A stretch of 64,000 nt of DNA, taken from positions 12,191,561-12,255,560 of the forward strand of contig NC_088775.1 in NCBI RefSeq assembly GCF_954871325.1, read 5' to 3'. Source of the stretch: Gordionus sp. m RMFG-2023. Lineage: Eukaryota > Nematomorpha > Gordioida > Chordodea > Parachordodidae. Below are positions 36,800 through 49,307 of this stretch, in pieces; position 1 is the stretch's first letter, and every line of letters starts with the position of its first letter. The notes under the pieces are model-generated. The model made no database searches and was not told the origin of the DNA. It saw nothing but the letters and a program-made list of their open reading frames with translations. Made by a program: the position numbers and the translations under genes.

Positions 36800-38162
36800 C
36801 AGGGTTGGGCAAATTTTCAGAAAATTGTATTCGGATACAGATACTTTATAAAATTTTGTATTTAAGATAAAAGATACTAGATACTTTGGAAAAATTTCAA
36901 TAAGATACAAGATACTTGTATCTTTTTTAAAAAAAAGTATCTAAGATACAAGATACTTTTTTTAAAAAACTTTAAATAGTCAAAATCAAAATGTATAAAG
37001 CTATATTTTCTTATCTATAATATAAATTTATAAAAAATTTGAAAATAAATTGTAGAAAATAACAAATTTATTATATAAGATAATAATAATTATATAATTA
37101 GTATATTAATATATCACTATCAGCATCATAAATCAGCATTGTTTTTTAATATTATTAATTTTTCAAATAATTTATCGTTCAATGTTTGACGATTTGGTTT
37201 GTTAACCATATTAGCAAAGCTAAATAATCGTTCAACGGGGGCAGAAGAGGGTAATATTGTATTATATTTAATAAATATTTCTTTTAATTAATTTTATCAA
37301 GAAAATTATATTTTAAGCATATATGTAAAAATTTAAAAAAATACATATGAAAGGTGGATTAAATATTGCTAAGTACTATCTATCATATAAAAATGGTGCC
37401 CCAAAAATTTGGATTATATTTTGGCCTAGTATTCAAATTAACAACCTCTTTTTTATCAATATTAGTTTTCTTATTCTTTTCATAGATTTTTTATATATCA
37501 TTTTAATTTCATTATCAATCAATAATATAAAAATTTATTTAAAAATACTTCTAAATTTAGCAACTGATATATATGGAATATGAGATGATAATGAATATGA
37601 TTATAAATGTGATTTATTATATAATTATATATTATACTTTTAGATGCTTGAAATTTGATGACGAGTTCGCAGAACCACTTTTAGATTTGTGGCATTCTTT
37701 AGATTCTGTAGTAATTTTATTATGATCATGTTGAAGTACTTGAAAAAATTTCCCATTTAAAATACTTAATTTAAATTTATAGTTATATATTTTGGTTGGA
37801 GAATCATCTGAAGACGAAGATAAACATATTATTATATTTTCTTTAATAGACGGATAACGATTCAAATATAATATGGTAGTTCTAATTGTTAGCAAATTGC
37901 TATATGACGACCAACGTCGTATATCATACATTACCTTAAAATATCTAACTTCTGATTAAATTTTTCATTTAAATTTTAAAACAATATCTTTTTAAATTTT
38001 AATACTATTTAATTTAACTAATATAAATTTTTTTTAAAGTATCTGTATCTTTTTGAATACAAAGTTGGTTAAGATACAAATACTAAATAATATGTATCTT
38101 AGATACTGGATACAAGATACTTTCCAAAATTTAATAAATATCCGCGATACTGCCAAACCCTG
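36800..38162 (-). mobile_element. hAT (Ac-like) transposon relic, 1.36 kb, perfect target-site duplication
   Basis: Ends CAGGGTTGGGCA and, inverted, CAGGGTTTGGCA. Flanked by TTAACAGA on both sides (36792-36799, 38163-38170). The subterminal regions are crowded with GATACAAGATACTT-type palindromes. On the minus strand 37141-37259 encodes SSAPVERLFSFANMVNKPNR and then LNDKLFEKLIILKN, the C-terminal hAT dimerisation block (SAPVERLFS). 37632-37931 is a second open stretch with WSSYSNLL. The body is too short for a whole transposase, so it is an internally deleted, dead copy. Confidence 0.85.
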
Positions 38163-38400
38163 TTAACAGATCATCGAAAATCCTTAAAATATTATTATAA
38201 TTGTAATTAAAGATAAAATTAAGCTTAATAAGAAAAATCATTCTCAATTGCATGATTTTATAAACTTTATCAGCTGTTAAATTATGTCTTTACTTACCCA
38301 ATATTAATTAATTCTTCCTCACTATATTATCATCAACATAACTATTAAATATATATTTAAAATAATAATAAATTGCGTTTAATTGTTTGTTTATCCATCT

Positions 38401-38535
38401 GAATGTAGGAAGTGTTTGGATAAATTGGGACTAGATGGTCCCCAAAAACTTGGTATTGGGACCAAAGACAAAAAGTGCTTTTCGGTTAAGAGAGTGGTCG
38501 CCACAATGATGAAGGAGGGGGTTATTGCTTCTTAA
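38401..38535 (+). pseudogene. Exon-like segment with CXXC-zinc-finger-like spacing
   Basis: The frame reads SECRKCLDKLGLDGPQKLG, then IGTKDKKCFSVKRVVATM, and ends at TAA 38533. It is much less AT-rich than its surroundings. C..CLDK..L.GP...K..C recalls the second half of CXXC zinc fingers (C..CLDM.KFGGP...KQ.C). The first half of the domain is absent and an upstream stop lies at 38380, so it would need splicing or is a fragment. Not firmly assigned. Confidence 0.3.
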
Positions 38536-39299
38536 AATTTGAATGGATATATTTTTTTGATAATTTTTATAAAATATTTCAAATTTTATTTACAAAAAAG
38601 TGAAAAAATAAGACAGAGTACAGGCTTTGTTAATGAAGCTTCAAACACAGCTTTGATTTTATGCTATTGTCGTCGATTAAATTTTCATTGTTCAATTATG
38701 TCAATCGATAAAAGAGCTAAGAAATGTTTTAGGGATCTTATACGAGATTCACATATATAACAACAATAGTGTTTAAAGATGCAGTGCTCAAAGCATGTCA
38801 GAGTGATATATTGACAAACTCCGAATCAAGAATACCAGGTGTTATTATCTAATTCGGATTTTAGATGTTTACTTTATATATTTATAGAATCTTCCTATCA
38901 TTATATAAGCTATTGTAAATTTATTTCCACTATATGATTGGACAAATTTAAAGGATTCTAAAGATCCTGCCACTTTGATCATAGCTATTACTATGGTTTT
39001 TAGAATAACAAATTTTTATTTTATCACTTTGTGTTTTGGATAAAATATTGTTCATAACAAGCTTGGCTTGCACAAAATTAGCAGGTTTACAGTAAATAAA
39101 ATTCATTTGCCAAAAGGTTTCCTGATTAATTTGAGAATTATGATTTAAATTGTCTTTTATCATTTTTTAATTTTATCTAATGACATTGAATTTATGTAAG
39201 TTTTTTCAAAGGCATTTTACGAAGGTTAGAAATCACCTTCTGATTTTGAAAGTTTTAGGCTTCAAACATTACAATCCAAAATTGAAAATACTTTTATTG

Positions 39300-39540
39300 T
39301 TATAAAAATATCCTACATTTATTCATAAATAATATAAAATTTTACATCTAAATACATATAAGAAGTAGATAAATTTATAACTTGAAATATATTTTTACTT
39401 CTCATTAAATAAAATTATCTATAAAAGATCTTACATTTTTTAATCATAGAGAGAAAGAACTTTAAATCTGAATATTGGTAAAAAAATATAGATAAAATTA
39501 AAACTAGAGGATTATTTTTTAAATTTTTATTTCCACTACT
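39300..39540 (+). repeat. Repeat family R1, copy 3 (3' part)
   Basis: Begins at the TATCCTACATTTATTCATAA block and runs through AATATAAAATTTTACATCTA to AGAGAGAAAGAACTTTAAAT and CTGAATATTGGTAA. A more diverged copy lies at about 35,470-35,700, next to an inverted fragment at 35,400-35,460. Confidence 0.65.
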
Positions 39541-40038
39541 TTTTGGAGGTTTTATATAAAAGTTTATGTTGGCACTATAGACCTATCCAGGGTTTCCTAT
39601 CGGGGAGGGTAGAACTGTTTAGCAGGGTTTTCCGCCTTAATTTTTATTGAAGGTCTTTAGGTCTACTTATTGTAGATCTTTTGTTATATTTTTATAAAAA
39701 TAATTTTGGCTTTTCACATTTTTTTATAAAAAATGTTTTTTCTAAAAATTTAGAATTATGGTAGTTAGTTACTTTGAAAAATTATTAACCCTAACTTATT
39801 TTTCTTTTAAATAATTGTAGTGTTATTTTATATATATTTTTTGGGAGTTGTGGGTAGTGGGAAATTATTTTCGAGAACAAATTTCTGATATGGTTGGTTA
39901 TGTGCCTGATTAGCTCAAAAAACTATGATTTTCAAATATCCAAAAGAAGCCTGAAGACTTTTTCATCCCCAATACTTCTTAAAATATATATTTATCTAAT
40001 AAATATTTTATTAACTTATAACCAGCCACTCTACTCAT

Positions 40039-40239
40039 TAGTGTTATTAAACGGTTCGATTTGAGCCATTTTTGTAATTACGGCTAACTCAATTTTTTCG
40101 CCTTAAAGAGATTGCTTAAGCCTCGTGATTTCGTTAATAGATGTCCAAATCTTTGTGCCATCTTTGAGATTTTTCTGTATAAAAAACTGAGTTACCCGTC
40201 TTTAAAAATCGGCTTAAATCGAGCCGTTTAACAATACTA
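40039..40239. mobile_element. 201-bp hAT miniature element
   Basis: Ends TAGTGTTATTAAACGG and, inverted, TAGTATTGTTAAACGG; inner parts GATTTGAGCC and CTTAAATCGAGCC also pair. Same family as 6125-6304 and 44565-44777. The flanking octamers no longer match well. Confidence 0.7.
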
Positions 40240-41027
40240 CCAATACTGGTTCCCAGCTATACCGTTTAAAATACCCTATTGAATAATCGATCCTAATACT
40301 TATAGATAAAAATATTTGTTCTAAATTTTGGTATTTAAATAAATTATGACAATTAATATTATATTTTTAAATTACATTTGTAATATTTATAATTCGTGAT
40401 CGAATATTATTGAAATGAAAAAAAGATTACATATATTTCTTTGAGAAATAAATAAAGGATTATAAACAATGAAGAGAATAGATCATTCTAGCTGCTCGGG
40501 ATGAAGCATATGAAATTAGATTTTATAATCGGAATTTCTATGTGTTGACGTAAGTAGACACCTTTTTTAAGTCTCCTGATTTAATTCTTATGGCTCTACC
40601 AAGCATTTTATTTTGATAAATTATCTAATCTAATCACTCATTTATAATGTATTTATATTAATAGCAGCATATTTTGATTAAAAATCATTAGTATAATAGA
40701 TTTATTTAAATAACATGTAAATTATAATAACAAATGAGATTAATTGCCTTAAAAAAAATTTGTTTTGAAATGTATTTTAAATTTTGATATATTATAAATT
40801 TCCCACAATTGGTAGTGAAATATTTAAACTATTTTAATTTTTATTGATTTTTCCATGCAATTTTCCAAGTGAATTCATATTAAACAAATTGTTTGAATCA
40901 TAATCATAGTAGGGTGAGCCTACTATGGAAAATGATGAAATACATTTCAAGCAAAATATGATTTCAAGTTACAGATTAAAAAAATAAGGTCATGTTGTAT
41001 GAATAACATATATATAGTTTGCATATA

Positions 41028-41187
41028 CAGTATAACTTGTCTAATTTGGTCTATTCATAATTCGGGCAACTCTTAATTTGACAAAATCTTTAGAGCCAAT
41101 TATTCATAATCTTGATAAATGGTACAACTGTCTAATTTGAACAAAAATCTTAACTCTAATGGCGTCTAAATTAAGCAGGTTTTACTG
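41028..41187. mobile_element. 160-bp pogo/Tigger-like miniature element
   Basis: Left end CAGTATAACTTGTCTAATTT and right end, inverted, CAGTAAAACCTGCTTAATTT. The CAGT(A)AAACCT start and the flanking TA on the left are typical of Tigger/pogo elements. No coding capacity. Confidence 0.6.
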
Positions 41188-41214
41188 TTATATAAATAGT
41201 AATGATAATTTAAT

Positions 41215-42345
41215 AAGATTGGCAAATGATAGATGTAAAATATTATGTTAATAATTATCTCAAATCAGATGTAGATATATACCTTCAAGAAATAAGAAGA
41301 CTTCGAGAACACCAAAACTTTGGTCCGATCTAAATATATGTACTAAAAATGGTCAGTGGTAATTGCCATACCCGTTTTCTAAAGCAGGATCCTATTTTGA
41401 TTTAGAGAACTGCTCTGGGGGTAATATAGAATGAAAGATGCTTCCATTGGTAGGATGATGGTGTACCTGTAAGAAATATCGTTAAGAAAAAACGGCTTCG
41501 CCGTGTCGGATAAAGGAGTGGCTAAGAAAGCTGATATGATGTTAATTTTGCAGGCAATCTCAGCCTTCTCCAGATTTGCGGACACCAGGGGGATTTGAGT
41601 TTACAGGGATCCAAACCATAATGAATATAGATTCAAGCAAGTTCAGAAAAAAAGAAAAGGTTCAGGTTCGGTTCTTGAAAAATATAAATAGATGTTTGGT
41701 TTAACTTTTTAAAAATAGGTTCAAATTTTTTATCTTGCAAACTTATTGGGCTAAAAAATGAGAATCCCTCTAATTAACATATACAAGGACCGTTGCAAGT
41801 AAACGCAGTTAACATAAAACTGGCCAACAAAATCGCCAGTGGCAACTGTTACAAGCCAAAGTCATCGAGCAAGCCCAACTAGGTCAAATCTGCTCTGCTA
41901 TTCCCAAAGCAGATTGATCCACCAGAGTCATCAGTGATTTCTCACAAGCTTAAATAATTTCCTTAAATATTAATTTCGGTTAACATCAATCCCCCTGATG
42001 TCCGCAAATCTGGAGAAGGCTGAGATCGCCTGCAAAATCAACATATCAGCTTTCTTAGCTACTCCTTTATCCGATACGGTGAAGAAATTAATCGGGTTTT
42101 TCTCAAAGTTATTTCTTACAGATCAGATACACCATTCATCCTACCAGTGGGAGCATCTCTCATCTAATACTACCTCCAGAACAGTTCTCTAAAGTAAAAT
42201 AGGATCCTGATTTATAAAACGGGCATGGCAATTACCACTGACCGTTTTTGGTACATATATTTAGATTGGACCATAGCCTTTTGGTGTTTTCTCATTTCTT
42301 GAAGATATATGTCAACATTTGATAGATAATTATTAACATAAAATT
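41215..42345. repeat. Inverted pair of an unclassified middle-repetitive element
   Basis: Left copy about 41,215-41,600 (minus orientation) and right copy about 41,990-42,345 (plus orientation) mirror each other from GATGTCCGCAAATCTGGAGA (41,99x) out to TAATAATTAT. The spacer 41,760-41,990 is also repetitive. Third copy: 45,000-45,430. Open frames in the copies (SANLEKAEIACKINISAFLA) suggest former coding sequence of a mobile element, but I could not name the family. Confidence 0.55.
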
Positions 42346-42484
42346 TTATATAAATATATTTTTATCAACTTAAATTGACATATAAAGTTTAATCTTGATT
42401 TACATACCGGTTTAGCCAAATCAATAATTTTTGTAGAAGAGATTATAAACGACCAATCCAAATCAACTATATGATAGTTGATTC

Positions 42485-42887
42485 CAGTGGCGTAGCTACG
42501 GGGGTGGTTTTCGGGTTTGGACCCCTCCCAGAGCAAAAATTTTTTTTAGATTATACGTTCAAAAGACTTAAAAGTGATTTTATATGAATTATATTTTTCT
42601 GGTTTTGATGTTTGTGGAAGGATATTATATTACTATTGAAATTATTCTGGATAGTATTATTATAAAGTCATTGAGAATAATCTACTAAATTATAATAACA
42701 CATTATTGATGCATTTAAAAAATATATTTATTATATATTATCGAAGATATGATTATGATTTGTAAGATAAACCCGGCCGAAGGACGGGCAAAAGGGCCGA
42801 AGGCCCGTTAAAGGGGCTCTGGGGGCGAAGCCCCCAGCTTTTATATGTATGGACCCCCTCTAAGGAAAATTCCTAGCTACGCCACTG
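42485..42887. mobile_element. 403-bp hAT miniature element with GC-rich hairpins
   Basis: Perfect ends CAGTGGCGTAGCTA and its complement (TAGCTACGCCACTG). Flanks GTTGATTC (42477-42484) and GTTGCTTC (42888-42895) match at seven of eight positions. Near 42,775-42,840 are nested GC-rich palindromes (GGGCCGAAGGCCCG, CTGGGGGCGAAGCCCCCAG). Confidence 0.85.
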
Positions 42888-44564
42888 GTTGCTTCCTCTT
42901 AGATGACATGATGAAGCTAGATAAGTAATCGAGAAAATTATTGAGATATTAAATTTCTATAAGATTATCTTCCATTTTTAATGATATATAAACGACTATA
43001 CAGTTGACCATTATTGCTTATCTAAAATATGCAATCATATGTTCTCGGCTGCTGTAGTAATAATCTTAAATTATATAACCACACAAATAATAGATGCTGG
43101 TTAATTTGCGTCAGAGCCATGACACTCACGATGTTAACTTCTATCAGAATATACGTGATACATGATAAAGCGCATTCGCCCTCTCAACGTTGTAAAAACA
43201 ACAGAGCTACGCTAGGTTTTTCTCACCATCTAATTGGATTTATTAAGGTGGGGAAGAAAATATGAGAAACCCTTTACACGTTTGTGGGCAAGCCGTACGT
43301 ACTTGTACGCACAATAGTCCAAGGATTATCGTTTAAACGTCTATGGGCTGATTGAGAAAGGGACAGGGCCAAATAAGACAACACCCATACCTACTGTCCT
43401 AATTTTATCTAACTATAATTGGATAGGGGAAGGCTGGTTTAAGTTAATGTTTAAAGATTCGCATTATTTATTATGTTAGATAAGTTAATAAAACAAAAAC
43501 ACTAAAAATCTTTAGAAGAAATTATGTAAATATATTAAAGCCTTGAGTTAATTACATAACAAGGATGCCCTTTTAGAAATGAAACATTTTGTAACTATAA
43601 AATAATAACTAGAGTGATATAGAAAAAGCAATTAAGATATTATATATTATTGCTACATTACCTCTAGTTGGAATCATATATCTTAAAATAATAGTAGTTT
43701 GTAATAATATAAAAAATATACTCGTATTAAAAATTTAACTCAAAAATGTTTTTCAAAGAAGAAAAGAATAGCTATTCTACGTAAAAAGAGAGATGAAAAT
43801 ATATCTAATTTATTACATCCATTGTGAGGTGAATAATATGTTTAATTTTAAATAATATTTATAAATAAATAGATTGCGTTAATTGAATGCAAATTGTTAC
43901 TTATATTTATTAACAAAAGCATTTATTAGTAAAATTTATTAAAATGTGTAATATATTATATAACTGTCAAATATGACTGTAAAAGCGGCATTTTGCCTAA
44001 TATTTTATAACCAATTATAAATAATAGAGGATTATAAATATAAACTATATGACTACTTAATTTTTATAAAGAAATCTCTTATATTTGGATCGTTAAAATA
44101 TTTTAAGGAAGAGGCATAATAATTAAATTCAAAAATGAATATATAGTTGAATAGTGATTTTGAACTCGGCTAATTGCAATATTAAATTTATTAGTTTTCA
44201 ATTAATAAATTATTATATTTATTTAAATAGGGTTATATAATAATTTAAGTAATAAAATTCAATTAAACTTCAACTGTTAATGCTAATATTTAGTGAGTGA
44301 TATTGATATTCTATTTTTAACACAGAATTTGATTGCAAGCTGTCATAGTGAAAATATAATTTAAATGTATTAATCTAATCGAATCTTTAAAATGTATTCA
44401 TTTAATAAAAATTTAGACACTTATTAATTTTCAAATAATATAATTATATATATATTACTTAATAAAATTATAATAGAAATCGTTCAATCAAAAAATATTT
44501 TTTTAGTTCAAGCTGATATTAAGGAGCCATTAAAAAAAAATTTTTTACTTCAGGGGGTTATAAG

Positions 44565-44777
44565 TAATGTTGTTAAACGACTCATTTTGAACCGATTTAA
44601 ACGGCTAACTCAATACTTCATCCATAAAAATATTACCCTAAGCCTGAAGATTTTGCTCATAGAAGGAACAAAGGTCTAGACATATTTTCGAAATCTTGAG
44701 GCTCAGGCAATATTTTTCTGGCTAAAATATTGAGTGTTTTTAAAAATCGGCTTCAAACGAGCCGTTTAACAACACTA
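44565..44777. mobile_element. 213-bp hAT miniature element inserted near another hAT end
   Basis: Ends TAATGTTGTTAAACG and, inverted, TAGTGTTGTTAAACGG. Flanks GTTATAAG (44557-44564) and GTTATGGG (44778-44785) match at six of eight. The flanking sequence (CTTCAGGGGGTTAT on the left, GGGCTCTAACCCC to GACGCCACTG at 44820 on the right) looks like the subterminal part of an older hAT element, so this is a nested insertion. Confidence 0.7.
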
Positions 44778-44999
44778 GTTATGGGCTCTAACCCCTGTGC
44801 CCCACCTAGTGACGCCACTGTTAAAAATCATATATTAAATAATAGAAACTATATATTAGATATTAAAACCGATATATAAAATATTTAAAAAAATATATTA
44901 AATAAAAAACCATACATTAATTATTAAAAACAATACATTAAATCTTAAAAATTATACATTAATATATTCTTAAAACATTTAATAATTTTATAGTTAAAA

Positions 45000-45430
45000 T
45001 AAATTGCATGTTCTAGATGATGTATGGCCTGAAGGATGCTCCTACTGGTATGATGACAATATATCTATAAGAAATATCGTTGAAGAAAACCCCGATTAAT
45101 TTCTTCTCCATGTCGGATATAGGAGTGACTAGATTTGATGTTTATTTTGCAGGCGATCTCAGCCTTCTCCAAATTTGCGGATATCTGGGGTATTGATGTT
45201 AACCGCAATTAATATTTAAGGAAATTGTTGAAGTTTGTGAGAATTCACTGATGAATCTCGTGGATCAATCTGGTTTGGGAAAGATGTATAGCGGAGCAGA
45301 TTTACCTAGCTGGGCTTGCTCGATGACGTTGGCTTATAACAGTTGCGACCGGAGAATTTTTTTGGCCAGTCTTATGTTGACTGCGTTTACTTGTAACGGT
45401 AGTTATACGTGGATTAGAGATCCTATTTTT
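45000..45430 (-). repeat. Third copy of the unclassified element at 41215-42345
   Basis: Reads, on the minus strand, through the same spacer and GCAAAT(T)TGGAGAAGGCTGAG core as 41,790-42,180, more diverged. No terminal repeats were located. Confidence 0.55.
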
Positions 45431-46172
45431 TTTAGGCTATGCGTCTCTATAATTCCAAAAGTTTGTTGCAAAATAAAAGATTCGAACCTATTTTTAAAGG
45501 TAACCTGAACCTTTTCTTTTTTCTGAACTTGCTTGAATTTGTATTCATTATGGTTTAAAACCTTGTACTCATATTTTTTTTCTTTCTGGAAAGAATCAAA
45601 TAATGATTATAAGTTAAAATATTTAAGTTTCTAGGGTTATGTTTCTTGTTAATAATGGAATCACCATTTCAGGTGTGTAATCTAATCTAGATGTGACAAT
45701 TTCAATGAATACACACTATACAAGTAAATAATTGACAGATATATGATATCCGACAAATGAGCAAATTATTCAATTTAAAAGATAAGCTTTAAATTGTTCA
45801 AACATTTTCTAGAAATGATTAAAATACTTATTCCTTCGCTTTTATTAGGATGATTTTGGGTGCACAAGTTGGTGCAAAATATTCCCCGATTTAACGCGTT
45901 TCTTATATAAAATTATTAATAATCACAAATCGCAATGAATAAGTATAGTATCAATATTAAAAAAATAATTTTTTTAACCTACCTTGGCTTTATTATAATC
46001 AAAAAATAAATAATATGCGACATTTAGTAATATATATTTTTTTTAAAAAAATGTTATAACATAAGCTAAGTAAATACGAGAAAAGCAACGAATTCATTAT
46101 AAAAACCCAAAAATAAAAGAAAAAAATATAGAATATTATAATATTATAATATTAAAAATCAAATTATATACA

Positions 46173-46178
46173 TTTATT
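46173..46178 (-). terminator. Polyadenylation signal of UBR4
   Basis: AATAAA on the minus strand 40 bp past the UBR4 stop codon, the first such hexamer downstream. Confidence 0.5.
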
Positions 46179-46217
46179 TTTTTTAAAAAAAAATACGTAT
46201 ATATTAATGTTATAATA

Positions 46218-48545
46218 TCATATATTATGCTGATTTTTGGTACATCCCGCTTTGAGTATATCGAAAATTTCTTTCACGCCCTCTACATTAACAGTCATAT
46301 CTATAATAATAATTGAAAATAGATTAATAATTAATATCCCAATTCTTTCTTTCTAATATTAATGCTTTTTTTTTACCGTTTTTGATGAAAAGTTCTTCGA
46401 CGGATTCAGAAGTTATCCAGATATCGAAACGCTTAAGCATTTCTTGGCAACCTTTCAAAATCAGTTCGTCGTTTAAGCGAATATAATTGCTCAATTTTTG
46501 TGGCCATGAAACATTTGAATCTTTATCGCCCATGTTTACGTCCTATAAATTAGGATATTTAAGCTTAAAAAATTTTTTCAAGCATATTATACCTTAAATA
46601 CCAACTGATAGATGCCGCTACATATCATGTAAAACAACAAAGGTGTCTTGTAATTTGAATATGTCATCAAGAACTCCGAAAAGCTAAATAATAAATGAAT
46701 GCGATAGAAAATATTATAGGATTTACAATAAAATAGTTAACCATCTTATAAAGTGGGGTCCGGTCCTATGGGTCTTAGACCTGGATCGGACCGATAGATG
46801 GGCAGATATTTTTTGAGAACCACAGTCCAGACAGGTCTTTTATTAATATTTAAGTTTGCATCATTATTCAATTAATATTATTTTTTTACCTAATTTTTTT
46901 GTTTATTTTATTTTTTGTTATCTTTTTTTATAGTTTTTGTGAATTTTTAGTTCATTTTTATTTTGCAATATGAAAACCATAAGTTTTTCAAAGAAGCAAT
47001 TTACTTATAGTTCCAATAAATAAGAAATAAATTAGGTAAAAACGAAAATATTTTTCGATCTCTTGACCTTCACTAGTTCGTTTGATATAGTATTTAGAGT
47101 AAATAAAAAATTAATTTAATAAGCTATCATTAATTATCCTTTTTAAAAAAAAGTATCGATTATATTTTTTTAAATATTTGTTTTCCAAAAACTGGATATT
47201 TGCCATTTGAAACAAAAAATAAATTAAAACCTAGTTTCTAATATCATGGGTTCACGAAGAATATTTTCATTGTTAAAATTTTTCAGATATTCCAGGAGAA
47301 TACTATTTTTGAGCATTGCAAGTCCATTAAGGTACCACCATTCAGAATCCGTGGCTAAGAGCGATATGACGCTATAAAAATAGGCATCGTCGTGTGTACT
47401 ATTAGACAATTTGGACAGCGCTTCACTCAAAGGCAGATTCTGGTAAACTTTTATGAAACTGTTTAGGTTGCTTTCCATGTTTTGGTGAGTTTTATGTCTA
47501 TTTAAAAAAAGGGAGAGATAAGGTAACATACGGGGACCATTTATTTTATCAGCCCTAAGGTTATTAAGAGATCATTAACTGATTTTTTAGAATAATTAAG
47601 TTAAACGTTGAATATCAATCAGTTTTAAATCACATTAAATAATGGTTGCTTACAAAACAAAAACAACAAAAAAAAATTAAGAAAGAAATTAGATATAATA
47701 CTTACTGAATGGTCAAATAGAGTGCTATGTTCATAAGATAAGGCAAAAGTTTGATATTGCTCTCCTTGGTACCTACGGCTATATCGTCAGTAAAATATTT
47801 CTCTTCGGCCAGCCGCGAAATGAGTGTTTTGATATTGTAAGCCACGGTTTCGTGAGTTATATCCTTTAGAGATGCCACATCCCTGATACACTTAAAAAAT
47901 CTGTACGAATTTTTTGTAATGAGAATAACTAATCCGCGATTCAGCATTAATATACTCTATTAAACCTTAACATAACTAAACCAACCCAGATATACAATGA
48001 TACCATCTTTTTAGGCGATATTCATTTCTATAAATTGAGCAATAGCATTGGTTAAAATAGAAAGTAACCGCTGATACTAATACAACCTCTTAGTAACCAA
48101 CTTTTAAAAAAGTGCTCTTTTATACTTTACTATTTTTCCTGCTTTTTATCATAATTTGATTTCAATAGAAGAGAATGTTCTCTCATTAGTTGCAGTACTA
48201 TAAAAATCCATGTTTTTTTATTATAATGTCTTCCTCTAAGAAAATCTTATTATAAACGTTTATAACTTAAATATTGATATCACTTTTATATTTATTTTAA
48301 AAAAAATGAACGATAAAAACTTTGTCAGTGATTGAACGAAGGCCGTTTCCGTAATATTGATACCCCAGAGGGGTAATAAACTGTTGCACGCTATGTTAGA
48401 ATTTATGAGAGTGGCACCGTCCCATTCATTGCGAGATTTGGTTTGTCTAAACAAAATTTTATGAAAAAAAATATAAGTAGGAGTGTACGTTTTTACTTTT
48501 TAAAATAGTTATTTATTTTACGAGGTTATTTTTGTTTTTAAAATA

Positions 48546-48582
<37 letters not shown>

Positions 48583-49307
48583 TGCTTCAAAATAAGAATA
48601 GCGTATAAAATAAGAAAATTAATTTATACAAATTAATCATTAAACGTATTATTAAGAATAACCAATGAAATAAATAATTATAATATTATCCACCAGGGTT
48701 ACTAAGACGATAATTAAGCAATATAAATATTAACCAATAAAAAGATTATAAAATATATAAATTGAAAGCATATTCCTCCATAAATATTTTAAAAAAGAAA
48801 GGAAAAAAACTGAAACTTTAAACAACTCTATATATTAAATTCGGAAAAAACAGAAAGAAAGATGTTACTTTAAGGAATCGTTGTGGCAATCGATGTGGAC
48901 AATGTTAAAGTTTGAAAAAGTAACGTGACCCGCTTTTTTCACGCTTTGGGATAAATTGATCAATTCAATTTTGCGTATCAGTGTGTATATAGCCAGCATC
49001 TAATAAAATAAATAAATGTAATAATCATATTCTTCTGGTTAATTAAAAATTAATTTCCAAGAGTTAGTAAATCTAAATATATAATTAAGAAAAAAAATCA
49101 AAAATTTTTATGATTTCCGCAGTAAATATAACTATTCAATTTTTGCTCCATCACATTTAATTATATAGCGGAAACCTTTTTAGGTTGAAATCGATATCCT
49201 TCGAAGCAAATACAGCAAATGAGTCCAGATTCGTTGGTCAGATTATCTAGGTGAGACGTCAAGGGGTTTGTAGCGTCCGAGGCTAAAACTTGTCCTTTAA
49301 CATTCGT
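46218..49307 (-). CDS. UBR4: UBR4 exons 49176-49307, 48869-48999, 48321-48446, 47706-47900, 47231-47497, 46593-46683, 46377-46542, 46218-46300: C-terminal E3 module
   Basis: This is the catalytic zinc-binding (hemi-RING) end of UBR4 that recruits the ubiquitin-loaded E2. Zinc ligands are visible: ICCIC in the first exon and FNIVHIDCH in the second, with vertebrate spacing. Then follow [20 protein letters not shown] and [11 protein letters not shown] (vertebrate EEWESAALQNANTKCNGLLP), [49 protein letters not shown] and [17 protein letters not shown]. The last exon (46218-46300) ends in TGA. It was found because the in-frame stop at 46324 lies in a 76-nt intron (donor GTAAAA at 46376). All phases agree (0, 2, 2, 2, 2, 0, 1). 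Confidence 0.93.

Larger units (their letters stand above)
38171..41027. other. Repeat-rich stretch with one exon-like segment
   Basis: Contains the cysteine-bearing open segment 38401-38535, R1 copy 3 and the hAT miniature element at 40039. About 40,625-40,700 shares CATTTATAATGTATTTATAT and following sequence with 36,590-36,650. Frames 38539-38760 and 38948-39163 are open but not recognisable. Confidence 0.5.
42896..46217. other. Gene-free stretch downstream of UBR4
   Basis: Includes the hAT miniature element at 44565, the end of another hAT element at 44,786-44,820, the repeat copy at 45,000-45,430, and otherwise AT-rich sequence. 43,025-43,450 is less AT-rich but no gene is recognisable. 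Confidence 0.55.

Noticed and set aside
45251-45508. 85-codon plus-strand frame
   Set aside because: Lies antisense in the middle-repetitive element at 45,000-45,430; the other copies do not keep this frame open.
46324-46376. In-frame continuation of UBR4 to a stop at 46324
   Set aside because: The donor at 46376 and a further exon 46218-46300 give a C-terminus that better resembles the family; the continuation is lysine-rich intron sequence.
48549-48579. Pure TA run as a possible regulatory or origin element
   Set aside because: A simple microsatellite inside a UBR4 intron; nothing distinguishes it from the many TA-rich tracts here.
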